From contig SBEG01000024.1 in NCBI GenBank assembly GCA_009668975.1, positions 1 through 61,714 of the forward strand: a stretch of DNA of 61,714 bases, read 5' to 3'. The position numbers were made by a program, and so were the translations under genes. Positions 17,543-25,469 of this stretch are shown here, piece after piece. Source of the DNA: Deltaproteobacteria bacterium (GTDB lineage Bacteria; Desulfobacterota; Desulfuromonadia; Geobacterales; Geobacteraceae). The notes under the pieces were generated by a model. It ran no database searches and was not told the origin of the DNA. It saw only the letters and a list, made by a program, of their open reading frames with translations. How positions within the stretch are numbered: the stretch's first letter is position 1; every line of letters starts with the position of its first letter.

Positions 17543-18106
17543 ACCGACAAGACCAGGTTGGCCGAGCAAGGGGAGGGGAGGATCCGGCGCGTAAACACCG
17601 CTGATATTCATCGGGCACTCTTCGGGGAAGTTCGTCCCGTCCGGTACTGGTATCTGACCTCGTCAACTCTCCAGGAAGCGCAACTTTCGTACACGCTGGA
17701 GAAGAGGATGATTGCCAAGCTGGCCGAAGGCGAAACACCTGACATTGACCCGGCAGAATGCGCCAGCGGCAACCAGAGTTTTTCCGCCCTCATCACCAAG
17801 GCGCTAAGGGAAGGTACCATCGATTACCAGGACCCCTCGGTTCTGCTCAAGAAGATGACCAAAGCCGAAAACGCCGCGGTAAAACAGGAAAATCAAGCCA
17901 TCCAGTCGCCGATCGTAATTTCCGCTCCCCCGATGCCAGCATCTTCAAAAGTCTTCCCGATAATCATTATGGAGGACAGAAAGGAGGTCCTGGTAACGGT
18001 TTCCGAGTCCAGGTACGACGAGCTGCTTTCTCAAGGCATGCTCGAACTGACCCTGTTCGGAACGTTTTACCGGGAGCCGAAGGCAGGGAGGAAAAAGGCG
18101 GCATGA
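17543..18106 (+). CDS. Methyltransferase-helicase fusion, exon 2
   Basis: After splicing, exon 1 ending in WYDY reads straight into TDKTRLAEQGEGRIRRVNT, which is helicase motif VI (Q-x2-G-R-x-x-R), so the intron sits between motifs V and VI. The remaining 150 residues form a helical C-terminal region (EAQLSYTLEKRMIAKLAEGE) and a tail ending GRKKAA. The spliced protein would be about 1106 residues. Translation of this part alone is unlikely because no ribosome site is seen near its first possible start (TTG at 17558). The stop overlaps the next ATG (ATGA). Confidence 0.85.
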   Translation, partial: TDKTRLAEQGEGRIRRVNTADIHRALFGEVRPVRYWYLTSSTLQEAQLSYTLEKRMIAKLAEGETPDIDPAECASGNQSFSALITKALREGTIDYQDPSVLLKKMTKAENAAVKQENQAIQSPIVISAPPMPASSKVFPIIIMEDRKEVLVTVSESRYDELLSQGMLELTLFGTFYREPKAGRKKAA

Positions 18107-18339
18107 TCAAACCTGACAGAGAATGCCTGCGAGAGCGCATCCTGGAGCTAGTCGAGGAAATGGGGCGTACAAGCCGATTCAGCGACTACTCTCTTGCGCG
18201 AAGTGACTTTTCTCTCCTTCTGAAAATCAAGTCGATTATCCCCGGATGGTTTACTACTGCCAAGAATGCTTGGGAATATGCCGGGTTGACAAGGGAAGAC
18301 TTGGTTCAGGCATTTGATGATGCCTGTGGAAGGTCATAA
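18103..18339 (+). CDS. Hypothetical small protein
   Basis: 78 residues, helical, beginning MIKPDRECLRERILELVEEM and ending LVQAFDDACGRS. Its ATG overlaps the stop of the helicase gene (ATGA), so it is translationally coupled to the spliced helicase message. The sequence resembles small homing or DNA-binding helix proteins, but no family can be named. Confidence 0.6.
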   Translation: MIKPDRECLRERILELVEEMGRTSRFSDYSLARSDFSLLLKIKSIIPGWFTTAKNAWEYAGLTREDLVQAFDDACGRS

Positions 18340-18362
18340 CACCAACAGCATAGCTCATTCAA

Positions 18363-18437
18363 AACCCCGACAGGGAGATGATCCATCCCCTGAGGGGATA
18401 GTTCTGTCTCCCGTCGAGGTAAAAAAGGAGACAGAGC
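18363..18437 (+). promoter_or_regulatory. Structured leader element, copy 8
   Basis: GGGAGATG (18373-18380) pairs with TGTCTCCC (18405-18412), with CGAC/GTCG outside and hairpin ATCCCC-TGA-GGGGAT inside. The ribosome site GGAGACAG (18427-18434) is fully complementary to CTGTCTCC (18404-18411), without the G-U pairs seen in the left-arm pairing. Confidence 0.82.
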
Positions 18438-18704
18438 ATGAAACAGACAACAATAGCGCAATTGAAGGCAAAAGCACTCCAGTACCTGGAGCTGCAGACC
18501 CGCCTCACTGCACTCAAACACGAAATTATCGGCAAGATCGGCGATCAGCACACCTGTCAGATTGAAGATGTGTGCCTCAAAACCCGCACGATCGACATCA
18601 TCGATAATGAGAAACTGGGAAGAGACTACCCGCAAGCCTACCAGAACTGCACGGTGGCCACGGCTACCATCCTCGAAGTGAACAGGGGAGGGCGACATGG
18701 GTAA
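18438..18704 (+). CDS. Hypothetical small protein
   Basis: 88 residues with a helical N-terminus (QLKAKALQYLELQTRLTALKHEI) and a beta-rich second half (TCQIEDVCLKTRTIDIID). No family is recognised. It is the first of three overlapping small genes behind a structured leader; the next ATG lies inside its last codons. The start is set by AAAAAAGGAGACAGAGC. Confidence 0.6.
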   Translation: MKQTTIAQLKAKALQYLELQTRLTALKHEIIGKIGDQHTCQIEDVCLKTRTIDIIDNEKLGRDYPQAYQNCTVATATILEVNRGGRHG

Positions 18705-18912
18705 ACTTCTCAGGCTCCCAAAGGATCTCAAAGATATTCCCTGCATCGAACCAGAAGGGTCTACGTCACGGGAAAACAGGAAAGAACTGTGTTCCACGGT
18801 CGTGGCTCTCCTTGTGATGCTGATACTGATCGTTGCCATCGTTTCCGCAACCGTATTCACACCGCCGCCGGAGCAAACAACCGTCGCAGGGGAAAAGGTT
18901 GTGCGGAAATGA
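18697..18912 (+). CDS. Small single-pass membrane protein
   Basis: 71 residues with one strong membrane helix at about 34-53 (STVVALLVMLILIVAIVSAT) between a charged N-terminus and a short C-terminal tail. It overlaps the previous gene by eight bases and the next by four, so it is part of a tightly coupled set. GGGGAGGGCGAC precedes its ATG. The function is unknown. Confidence 0.55.
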   Translation: MGKLLRLPKDLKDIPCIEPEGSTSRENRKELCSTVVALLVMLILIVAIVSATVFTPPPEQTTVAGEKVVRK

Positions 18913-19127
18913 CAGTATCACTGACGTTGCATGCGGCAAACAGGATGCTTGAACGGGAAGTCCCGTCCGAGGTATTGGATCTGCTCCAACTGGTTATCCC
19001 CCTGCTGAAGACAAAACCTCTCGAGGTGAAGTTCACGAAGGCCAGGGTAGCTGTCGTAGCGAGACTCACCGATGACGGCCGCCCGCGCATCATCAGCGCT
19101 TGGCGGATGGACAAGAAGGCAGCATAA
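18909..19127 (+). CDS. Small DUF4258/toxin-like protein
   Basis: 72 residues beginning SLTLHAANRMLEREVPSEVLDLL and continuing with strands (LEVKFTKARVAVVARLTDDG, RIISAWRMD). The opening His-Ala-x-x-Arg-Met-x-x-Arg pattern followed by a late TxW-type strand is like DUF4258 and related RelE-fold proteins. No antitoxin partner is evident. The ATG overlaps the upstream stop (ATGA). The call is tentative. Confidence 0.5.
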   Translation: MTVSLTLHAANRMLEREVPSEVLDLLQLVIPLLKTKPLEVKFTKARVAVVARLTDDGRPRIISAWRMDKKAA

Positions 19128-19152
19128 ATAGCCCGACCAGGCAAAACCACCA

Positions 19153-19230
19153 ACCCCAATGGGGGAGACGAAAACTCCCTCTCGGGGGATTTCTGTCTCC
19201 CCTGCACTTGAGTCTAAAAGGAGACAGAAC
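19153..19230 (+). promoter_or_regulatory. Structured leader element, copy 9
   Basis: GGGGAGAC (19162-19169) pairs with GTCTCCCC (19195-19202). The inner hairpin is CCC-TCTC-GGG flanked by AAA/TTT. The ribosome site GGAGACAG (19220-19227) is complementary to CTGTCTCC (19193-19200). Confidence 0.82.
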
Positions 19231-20202
19231 ATGGAACATGCCACCACCATTACCAACATGTTGCAGGCAAAAGACCCGGATCCCGCCAGCATCACCATTC
19301 AGGAGGCCTTCGGCCTGCCTTCCCAGATGACAACTCAGGGTTTCAAACCGGGCCATCCGCTGGTGCCGGCCAAGAATCCGAACTATATCTGGGCACCTTC
19401 ACTCGTGAAGGACATCATCGAATGGTTAGGAGCGCCGGTCCCCGATCCCCTTTGGGTTACGGGCCCAACCGGTTGCGGCAAAACAGAGATGCTTGTGCAG
19501 CTCGGAGCTGCTTTGAATCTGCCGACCGTTATCGTATCGGCAAAAAAGAGCACCGAGTTGGAAGACATTCTGGGGAAAGTAACCCTCCAGAACGGCAACA
19601 CCGTCTTCGTGCCCGGCTTACTTCCCCATGCCTACCGGAAGGGCTTCTTCATCGTCTTTGACGAGGTTGATGGCTATCCGCCGGAAGTCATGATGGGTTG
19701 TCACCGGATGCTGGAGAAAAAGCCAGTTGTCTTGGATGACGGAACTATCTTTATGCCGGCGCAGCGCGTCCTCATTGCCGCCTCAGCCAACACCAGGGGA
19801 GACGGCGACGGAGGCGATCTTTACGCTGCGACAAACATCTTCAATCTCGCAACACTCAACCGTTTTGAAAAATGGGAAATGGACTATCCAGACCCCGATG
19901 TCGAAGCGGCCATCATCAAGAGATACCATCCGACCCTTGATCCTCGAGTAATCGACGCAATGGTGAAGACGGCCAAGGATATCAGAACCGCCCTGTTGCA
20001 GGGACATTGCCCCGGGCCAATCTCGGTCAGGGACTTGATCCGCTGGGGGAGCAAACTCCAGATCTCGGGAAACCGCACCGACGTGAAGCCGGTTTACCAC
20101 AGCTTCGATAAAGCGTTCGGTAACGGTGTCAACAGGCACGTGAGAAGCGTCCTGCACAAGTTCGTGCAGACACACTTCAACATCCCTGCCCCCGTTCTTT
20201 AG
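19231..20202 (+). CDS. CobS-like MoxR AAA+ ATPase
   Basis: 323 residues. Walker A is GPTGCGKT (78-85), Walker B is FFIVFDEVDG (Asp144, Glu145), and a sensor-1 strand reads LIAASANTRGDGD, all typical of the CobS/MoxR branch of AAA+ ATPases. In cobaltochelatase, CobS works with the VWA protein CobT. Here a VWA protein and a DUF3150 protein follow within 1.4 kb, but no chelatase subunit CobN is present, so an insertion or remodelling machine with another target is likely. The start follows AAAAGGAGACAGAAC; the in-frame ATG 24 codons upstream lies inside the leader and is rejected. Confidence 0.88.
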   Translation: MEHATTITNMLQAKDPDPASITIQEAFGLPSQMTTQGFKPGHPLVPAKNPNYIWAPSLVKDIIEWLGAPVPDPLWVTGPTGCGKTEMLVQLGAALNLPTVIVSAKKSTELEDILGKVTLQNGNTVFVPGLLPHAYRKGFFIVFDEVDGYPPEVMMGCHRMLEKKPVVLDDGTIFMPAQRVLIAASANTRGDGDGGDLYAATNIFNLATLNRFEKWEMDYPDPDVEAAIIKRYHPTLDPRVIDAMVKTAKDIRTALLQGHCPGPISVRDLIRWGSKLQISGNRTDVKPVYHSFDKAFGNGVNRHVRSVLHKFVQTHFNIPAPVL

Positions 20203-20212
20203 GAGGTGCTTC

Positions 20213-20551
20213 GTGCCACAACCACAACCAGATTACCAGGTGCACCTGGAATGCCTGACCTCGGGACCAACTGGTGGCAAGTTTTGGATAGCCACTGTCG
20301 ATGGCCGAAAAGCCCTCGTCAGATGGGGGCCATGCAGCAAAACAGGACAGGCTAAGGAATACGAATTCGGCAGCACCTTTGCCGCATTACGGTTCGTTCA
20401 GGACAAAGAAGAAGAGAAGCGGGCCAAGGGCTATTATCAGGTTTCGCAGCAAAGGGTATCTAACGATCCCCAAAAAACCACGCCGAAAGGCCCTGAACCG
20501 GTGAAAAGCATCACCGTCGTCTCTAACGAAGCCCTTTCATGGGACTTCTAA
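20213..20551 (+). CDS. WGR-domain protein
   Basis: 112 residues. The first 80 form a WGR domain: KFWIATVDGRKALVRWGPCSK with the RWG signature, then FGSTFAALRFVQDKEEEKRAKGYY. WGR domains bind nucleic acids and are found in PARPs and bacterial DNA-linked proteins. A short tail (TPKGPEPVKSITVVSNEALS) follows. A GTG start is preferred, with AGGAGGTG just upstream, and it lies 10 bases after the CobS-like gene, so the two are in one operon. Confidence 0.85.
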   Translation: MPQPQPDYQVHLECLTSGPTGGKFWIATVDGRKALVRWGPCSKTGQAKEYEFGSTFAALRFVQDKEEEKRAKGYYQVSQQRVSNDPQKTTPKGPEPVKSITVVSNEALSWDF

Positions 20552-20568
20552 CCTGTCAAACAGCATTT

Positions 20569-20647
20569 AACCCTCACGGGGAGGCTTCATTCCCCGCAAG
20601 GGGGATAGTCTCCTTCGTGGGTGAACAACCTTTCAAGGAGACTCACA
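20569..20647 (+). promoter_or_regulatory. Structured leader element, copy 10
   Basis: GGAGGCT (20580-20586) pairs with AGTCTCC (20607-20613); CACG/CGTG lies outside and CCCC-GCAA-GGGG inside. The ribosome site AAGGAGACT matches AGTCTCCTT over nine bases. Here both the right arm and the ribosome site carry the changed final base (T with A instead of the usual A with T), supporting pairing between them. Confidence 0.83.
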
Positions 20648-21580
20648 ATGCAAATTCTCAATCAAGTAGTAATCATCATCCTCAATATCTCCCTATGGTC
20701 CGGAAGAAAGAAGCTCCGTCCCGAAGATCTAGCGGCAAACGGAATTGCGGTGGACAAACTGCCACCTCAGGCCCTCGCTAGTCTCGGCACCAAGCGGATT
20801 ATCTCTCCGGAAGCTCTGAATCCCTTTGCCAACCTGAAAAGGGAGGCGGAACGCGCTTGTCTCGACAGAGGCGTACGTTTTTTGGGGGGATTCGCAATTC
20901 CCAAAGACTCCATTGATTCCGTCATTGAAGAACTGAGAGAGATCAAAGAAAGATTCATTGCGCAAAAGGAAGATCTCCTGTCGAAGTACGACAGTGAAGT
21001 GGCTAAATGGATCACTGAAAACCCGCCGGAGTGGGCCCAGGTTATCCGTGCCTCTGTTGAATCTTCGGCAGTAATCGCAGAGCGCACCTCGTTCAATTTC
21101 GCACCGGTGGCAATTGACTCACCAAAAGGAATGGAGGAGAACGAGGGTCTTGAAGAAGAAGCTGGCGGGATGTTGAACCAGCTGTTCCACGAAATACGCG
21201 TTGCTGCAAAACAGGCGTTTGAAGCGACTTTTGTCGGCCGCAAAGACGTGACCCGCAAGGCTCTCCGTCCTATTTCGGCCATGAAAGTTAAACTTCAGGG
21301 GCTTGCCTTCCTTGATCCCGAAACTATCACCGAAACCATCACAACAATCGACGAAGTTGTCGGTAAGCTCCCCAAGAGCGGCCCAATCAAGGGATCCGAT
21401 CTGGACATGCTTGCCGGCCTGGTTGGACGGCGGCTTGCGAACATCGGTTTGCCACTTCCTCCGGAAATAGGCTTCGACATGGAGCTTGAAGAAGACACCC
21501 CAGAGGAGGCGGCAGGTTATCTACCGATAACTCCCATCATACCGTCAATGAACATTACCCCCTTGGCTTTTGACTTCTAA
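20648..21580 (+). CDS. DUF3150 family protein
   Basis: 310 residues, mostly helical. It shows the DUF3150 pattern: an N-terminal NISLWSGRKKLRPEDL segment, a long helix (DSVIEELREIKERFIAQKEDLL), WITENPPEWAQVIRAS, and a C-terminal acidic region (MELEEDTPEEAAG). DUF3150 genes are known to sit between CobS-like ATPase and CobT-like VWA genes in phages and plasmids, as here. The biochemical role is unknown; it may be an adaptor or substrate of the ATPase. The ATG follows TTTCAAGGAGACTCAC; the upstream in-frame start is rejected because it is inside the leader. Confidence 0.8.
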   Translation: MQILNQVVIIILNISLWSGRKKLRPEDLAANGIAVDKLPPQALASLGTKRIISPEALNPFANLKREAERACLDRGVRFLGGFAIPKDSIDSVIEELREIKERFIAQKEDLLSKYDSEVAKWITENPPEWAQVIRASVESSAVIAERTSFNFAPVAIDSPKGMEENEGLEEEAGGMLNQLFHEIRVAAKQAFEATFVGRKDVTRKALRPISAMKVKLQGLAFLDPETITETITTIDEVVGKLPKSGPIKGSDLDMLAGLVGRRLANIGLPLPPEIGFDMELEEDTPEEAAGYLPITPIIPSMNITPLAFDF

Positions 21581-21591
21581 AGGAGACCACC

Positions 21592-23346
21592 ATGATTCGA
21601 AACACCGAACTGGCTGGCCTCTGCCAGACCATTGCCCGTGATACCGGCCTCGACGTGACTGTTGGCGGAGAGAGAAGTCATATCTCCCCTGACGGAAAGC
21701 GGCTGAACATTGCGGCCATGCCGATGACCCCCGAGGGTCGCTTGGTGGCGGTAGGCCTTGCCTGGCATGAAGTGGGACACAAACTGTATACCGACATGAC
21801 CGGCGGACCTGGCCCAGGACTCCTGGGTGACCTGGTCAATGTTATTGAAGACGTTCGCGAAGAACGCGACTTCATCGCCGATCGCCCTGGCGCAGCCTAC
21901 GACCTGGATGCCGTGACAACGTACTATGTGTCCCGCGGTCATCTCATGCCGGACGATACCACGAGTGCTGTCATAGCACTCACCATGGGATCAGGCCGGT
22001 CGCTGCTCCTTGGGCAAACCATCATGGAACCTGCCATGGAAAAGGCCCGGGAAATTCTCGAAGAAAACCTTGGAGGTGCGTTTCTAGCTCTTATCGAGGG
22101 AATTCTGAAAGGCTATCTCTCCATGCCGCGTGGCAAAACCGGCACCGCCTCTTCAAGGGAAATGGCGCAACGTATCGTCAGTCTCCTAGAAGAGCAAATT
22201 GAAGATCCTCCTCCTGTACCGCCTGAACCAACACCTGAGACAGAAGCTACCGAGTCCGAAGAGGACGAGGAACAGGGTGGCGGCTCAAGCGACAACCAGG
22301 AAAATCAGCAAGATACGGAAGATGACTCGTCAAGCGGCAACCAGAATTTAGGTACCGATGATGGTGATGAAGAACCATCTACCTTGTCCGAACAGGACAA
22401 CCAAAGCGCAGACAGTTCCCCTCCCGGTAACAACGGGAAAAAAGCCGACCCTGAGCAGATCAGAAACATGATAGCGGAAGGGGCGGGAGATTTTGGCGAC
22501 TTACAAAAGATCGCCATCGAGGAACTTGATCACATGTCACAACAGGTTTCCCCCGAGGTCCGCAGAATGCTTCCGCAATATCCACGGGTGAACCGGCAGA
22601 AACCCGACGAATCTGGGCTTGTTGATGAGTCACGCTGCATAGCCGCAACTTCACGAATGCGGGCCCGGCTCATGGGTCTGCTGCAGGCGGTGAAACGCCT
22701 ACCGGAACGCTTCGGCACCTCTGGCAGGAAACTCGCCGTTAACCGGCTTGTCAAGATGTCGACCGGAGATCCCCGGATCTTCCGAAAGCGGGTGGAAGCA
22801 ATCGCGGTCAATACCGCGGTAGTTATCCTTTTGGACCGCTCAGGAAGTATGGACGGAGACAAGATCACTACTGCGAGGAACGCAGCCTTTTCCCTCCATC
22901 ACACCCTCATGGGCGTTTCTGGGGTAAAAGTCCACTCGGTAGGCTTTGATCTGCAAGATGAGGATCAAATCCCTCCTCCTATCCAGGTGCTCTGCAATTG
23001 GGGAGACAAACCGCGGCCCGAATGTTTTGGGCTCACACCCGGGTACTGTACTCCGACCCCTTGGGCACTCTGGTACGCATGGGTCGAACTGCTTTATCGC
23101 CCTGAACCCCGGAAGATTGTCCTGCTCGTTACCGATGGCAGGCCGGAAGGATGGGACGGGATAGAGGAAGACACACGTGCGGCAACTGCCAGGCTCAACC
23201 GCGATGGGATTGAGATCGCGGCCATCGGTATTTTTGACGAGACTGTCAGGGAGTACTGGAAGAACAACCGGGTAATACAAAACTTGGACGAGCTTCCGGA
23301 GGCGATGTTTGGCGTCATGACCGATCTTTTGACACGGAAACAATAA
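21592..23346 (+). CDS. CobT-like VWA protein with HExxH motif
   Basis: 584 residues. The N-terminal region holds HEVGH (59-63) followed by IEDVREERDF, a zinc-metallopeptidase-like arrangement. An acidic, low-complexity linker spans about 205-285. The C-terminal von Willebrand A domain has the metal site DRSGSM at 415-420, with later Thr/Asp residues (VTDGRPEGWD). CobT partners CobS in magnesium/cobalt chelatase-type machines. The start is 11 bases after the DUF3150 gene, with AAAGGAGACC, so the genes are co-translated. Whether the HExxH site is catalytic cannot be told. Confidence 0.87.
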   Translation: MIRNTELAGLCQTIARDTGLDVTVGGERSHISPDGKRLNIAAMPMTPEGRLVAVGLAWHEVGHKLYTDMTGGPGPGLLGDLVNVIEDVREERDFIADRPGAAYDLDAVTTYYVSRGHLMPDDTTSAVIALTMGSGRSLLLGQTIMEPAMEKAREILEENLGGAFLALIEGILKGYLSMPRGKTGTASSREMAQRIVSLLEEQIEDPPPVPPEPTPETEATESEEDEEQGGGSSDNQENQQDTEDDSSSGNQNLGTDDGDEEPSTLSEQDNQSADSSPPGNNGKKADPEQIRNMIAEGAGDFGDLQKIAIEELDHMSQQVSPEVRRMLPQYPRVNRQKPDESGLVDESRCIAATSRMRARLMGLLQAVKRLPERFGTSGRKLAVNRLVKMSTGDPRIFRKRVEAIAVNTAVVILLDRSGSMDGDKITTARNAAFSLHHTLMGVSGVKVHSVGFDLQDEDQIPPPIQVLCNWGDKPRPECFGLTPGYCTPTPWALWYAWVELLYRPEPRKIVLLVTDGRPEGWDGIEEDTRAATARLNRDGIEIAAIGIFDETVREYWKNNRVIQNLDELPEAMFGVMTDLLTRKQ

Positions 23347-23350
23347 ACAC

Positions 23351-23428
23351 CAACCCCGACCGGGGACGCACTTGTCGCCCGGAACGGGATACGTGCGTCC
23401 TCCACCGGGATCTACGAAAGGAGGAAAC
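23351..23428 (+). promoter_or_regulatory. Structured leader element, copy 11 (variant stem)
   Basis: The outer stem is GGACGCAC (23364-23371) with GTGCGTCC (23393-23400), eight pairs, and CCGG/CCGG outside. The inner hairpin is CCC-GGAAC-GGG. The right arm runs into TCCTCC (23398-23403), which is complementary to the ribosome site GGAGGA (23420-23425). The plan is kept though both sequences differ from the usual copies. Confidence 0.78.
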
Positions 23429-23797
23429 ATGCAAACCTCAAGAACTTTCAACGACGTCAAATGCAAGGGGACGTGCACAAGCTGCCTGAAATCCGGGACC
23501 GGATGCCTTCGGGAAAGCGGAGACAAAAAACCGGAACGGAAGAAGAGCTTTACCGCGGGACTTTGCTTACTCGTCACTATTTTACAGTTGTCCGGTTGTG
23601 GTCATTCCCAATGGGTAGCCATGCGGGACAAAACCTACCTGGCCTCGTTCATGAATCCCCTCGGCTTTGCAATCCATATTGGTGCGGCAGCCGGGGCGTT
23701 GTTCACGGAACAGGACAATAACGACAAAGGAGAAGTACTTCAGGCGATAGAGCACAGGGAGGAGACTGAAAATGCCGGGACAGCTGACGTTCATTGA
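23429..23797 (+). CDS. Hypothetical lipoprotein-like or membrane protein
   Basis: 122 residues with a Cys-rich N-terminus (CKGTCTSCLKSGTGC, a possible metal site) and an internal hydrophobic stretch ending LLVTILQLSGCGH, which looks like a lipobox but begins about 40 residues in. A second hydrophobic segment (GFAIHIGAAAGALF) follows. The ATG has AAAGGAGGAAAC upstream. The end overlaps the next gene by 26 bases. No known family is recognised. Confidence 0.55.
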   Translation: MQTSRTFNDVKCKGTCTSCLKSGTGCLRESGDKKPERKKSFTAGLCLLVTILQLSGCGHSQWVAMRDKTYLASFMNPLGFAIHIGAAAGALFTEQDNNDKGEVLQAIEHREETENAGTADVH

Positions 23798-24140
23798 CTA
23801 CCTGGCAGGACTACCTGCGCCGGCATCGCCAGAAGGGACATACTTCGTGAACGGTTCAAATGCCTACAAGCGAACTGCAACGGGGTGGTTTCAACTTGAT
23901 GTGGTTCTTGGCAAGCCGAAGTTTGGCTATCGCAACCTCAAGACCGGGTACGGCCTGATGCAACCCGACTATGTTGGTGCGTATTGGACAGTGCCGGCCA
24001 TCGACGAACAAAATACCATCGATGCCGCTTACCGGTCAGGCGCCATGGAACCCATCGACCATTACCTTTCGGTTGACCTGTCCACTTTCAAATGGCAGTG
24101 GCAACGGTCGAAGAGACGTGAGCCTGATGGGACAGTTTGA
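23772..24140 (+). CDS. Hypothetical protein
   Basis: 122 residues, soluble, Trp- and Tyr-rich (GTYFVNGSNAYKRTATGWF, DYVGAYWTVPAIDEQ, STFKWQWQRSKRR). There is no recognised motif. A GGGAGGAGACTGAAA ribosome site lies inside the upstream gene, so the 26-base overlap is real coupling. The stop is only 16 bases before the IS3 element, whose insertion may have changed the original 3' end. Confidence 0.55.
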   Translation: MPGQLTFIDYLAGLPAPASPEGTYFVNGSNAYKRTATGWFQLDVVLGKPKFGYRNLKTGYGLMQPDYVGAYWTVPAIDEQNTIDAAYRSGAMEPIDHYLSVDLSTFKWQWQRSKRREPDGTV

Positions 24141-24170
24141 GGTCGGTCGTCAATAGCGGACACCAAACTT

Positions 24171-25034
24171 CTATGCAGCCCTTAGCTCTTTGAAATATTG
24201 TTGCTCAAATCCAGCAGGAGAGAGATAGCCCAATCTCTTCTGTCGTCTTTGGCGGTTGTAGAAGATTTCTATGTACTCAGTAATCTCCTGCATTGCTTCG
24301 CTTCGGGTTGAATAGCGGCGATGGTGGACCAACTCGTTTTTCAATGTTCCCCAGAAACTCTCAATGGGAGCGTTGTCATAGCAGTTGCCTCGGCGACTCA
24401 TCGACGCCTGCATTCCGAACTGTTCAAGCAACTTTCGGTACTCCAGGGCACAATACTGACTTCCCCGGTCCGAATGATGTATCAAACCCATTGCCGGACG
24501 CTTTGCCGAAACCGCGCGGAAAAGGGATTGGCTGACCAGGTTTTTCGTCATTCTGTCTCCCATCGCGTAACCCACGACCTCGCCGGTGTAGAGGTCTTTG
24601 TGGCCGGCAAGATAGAGCCAGCCCTCAGCGGTGGGAATGTAAGTCAGGTCGGTTACCCAAGCATGATTTGGGGCTTCAACTGCGAAGTTCTGCTCCAGAA
24701 GATTCTCGGCAACAGGAAGCGAGTGATCAGAGTTCGTTGTCGCCTTGAACTTCTTCGTCTGCTTGCAGCGAATCCCGTGTTCCTTGCGGATGCGCTTGAT
24801 CCTATGAACCCCGACCTTCACGCCATGTTCGGCAAGGTCGGTCTGTAATCGTTCCGGGCCATAGGTCTCACGGTTTCTCTTGTGAGCCGCTTTTATTTCG
24901 ATTACGAGCCGTGCCTCCTCCTTCTGCCGTGGCGAGTTCGGACGCTTCAGCCAAGAGTAGTAGCCGCTTGACGAAACCTCCAGAGTTTGACATAGCAGCG
25001 GCACAGGGTGCTCTGTTCGAAGGTCTTTGATCAC
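24171..25034 (-). CDS. IS3 transposase OrfB (DDE catalytic part)
   Basis: 287 residues with an HTH-21-type N-terminus (SSSGYYSWLKRPNSPRQ) and an rve integrase core. The DDE residues are visible: Asp in AWVTDLTYI, Asp in HHSDRGSQY, and Glu in NAPIESFWGTLKNE. The C-terminal block YNRQRRQKRLGYLSPAGFE is typical. It starts within the end of OrfA (four-base overlap), but the active enzyme is probably the OrfAB fusion made by slippage. It appears intact. Confidence 0.95.
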   Translation of the reverse strand: MIKDLRTEHPVPLLCQTLEVSSSGYYSWLKRPNSPRQKEEARLVIEIKAAHKRNRETYGPERLQTDLAEHGVKVGVHRIKRIRKEHGIRCKQTKKFKATTNSDHSLPVAENLLEQNFAVEAPNHAWVTDLTYIPTAEGWLYLAGHKDLYTGEVVGYAMGDRMTKNLVSQSLFRAVSAKRPAMGLIHHSDRGSQYCALEYRKLLEQFGMQASMSRRGNCYDNAPIESFWGTLKNELVHHRRYSTRSEAMQEITEYIEIFYNRQRRQKRLGYLSPAGFEQQYFKELRAA

Positions 25035-25345
25035 CGCGTACCGGGCAGCGACTCCTTGGCAAAGTACGCGGCGGCTTTTTTTAGGATGTCGCGCTCCTGC
25101 TTGACTTGAGCCAATTCCCGTTTGACGCGATCGAGTTCCTGCTCGATCTCGGTCAATGGGCGCTGCGGGCCTCCTATGTCGCCGAGTTTTCCGGCCTTGA
25201 ATGCTCTCACCCAGTTTTCAAGGGTGGATTTCGGCAGACAAAGCTGGCGTGCTGCCTCATAGGCGGATATGCCGCCTTCAACAACCAATTTCACGGCTTC
25301 GCTGCGAAACTCCTTCGAGTAGCGGCCGTTAGAACTTCTCGTCAT
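25031..25345 (-). CDS. IS3 transposase OrfA (HTH part)
   Basis: 104 residues: an HTH domain (YSKEFRSEAVKLVVEGGISA, EAARQLCLPKSTLENWV) and a leucine-zipper helix (EIEQELDRVKRELAQVKQER). The ATG is chosen because GGAGGTGTCAAA precedes it; the longer frame begins in the inverted repeat. Near its end the run CTAAAAAAAGCC could give a -1 shift, after which the other frame reads SRRVLCQGVAARYAVIKDL into OrfB. Confidence 0.93.
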   Translation of the reverse strand: MTRSSNGRYSKEFRSEAVKLVVEGGISAYEAARQLCLPKSTLENWVRAFKAGKLGDIGGPQRPLTEIEQELDRVKRELAQVKQERDILKKAAAYFAKESLPGTR

Positions 25346-25469
25346 TTTGACACCTCCGTTAATTTGGGTATTTAACATTGGTGTCCGTTTTTTTCAACAT
25401 ACCCCAGTTTCCATTGCATCAGCGCCTGGAAGCGGAACGGTCCGGCTAAAAAAGATCCCAGGCAGATAA

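Larger units (their letters stand above)
24157..25387 (-). mobile_element. IS3-family insertion sequence
   Basis: About 1.23 kb bounded by inverted ends that share CGGACACCAA (24157-24166 and the complement at 25378-25387). It holds the two overlapping transposase frames of IS3 elements, read leftward, with an A7 slippage run at 25076-25082. The exact ends may extend a few bases further; no clear target duplication is seen. It separates a complete gene from a gene lacking its start. Confidence 0.88.

Noticed and set aside
19231..23346. A cobaltochelatase operon for vitamin B12 synthesis
   Set aside because: The CobN subunit and other cobalamin genes are absent, and WGR and DUF3150 partners point elsewhere.
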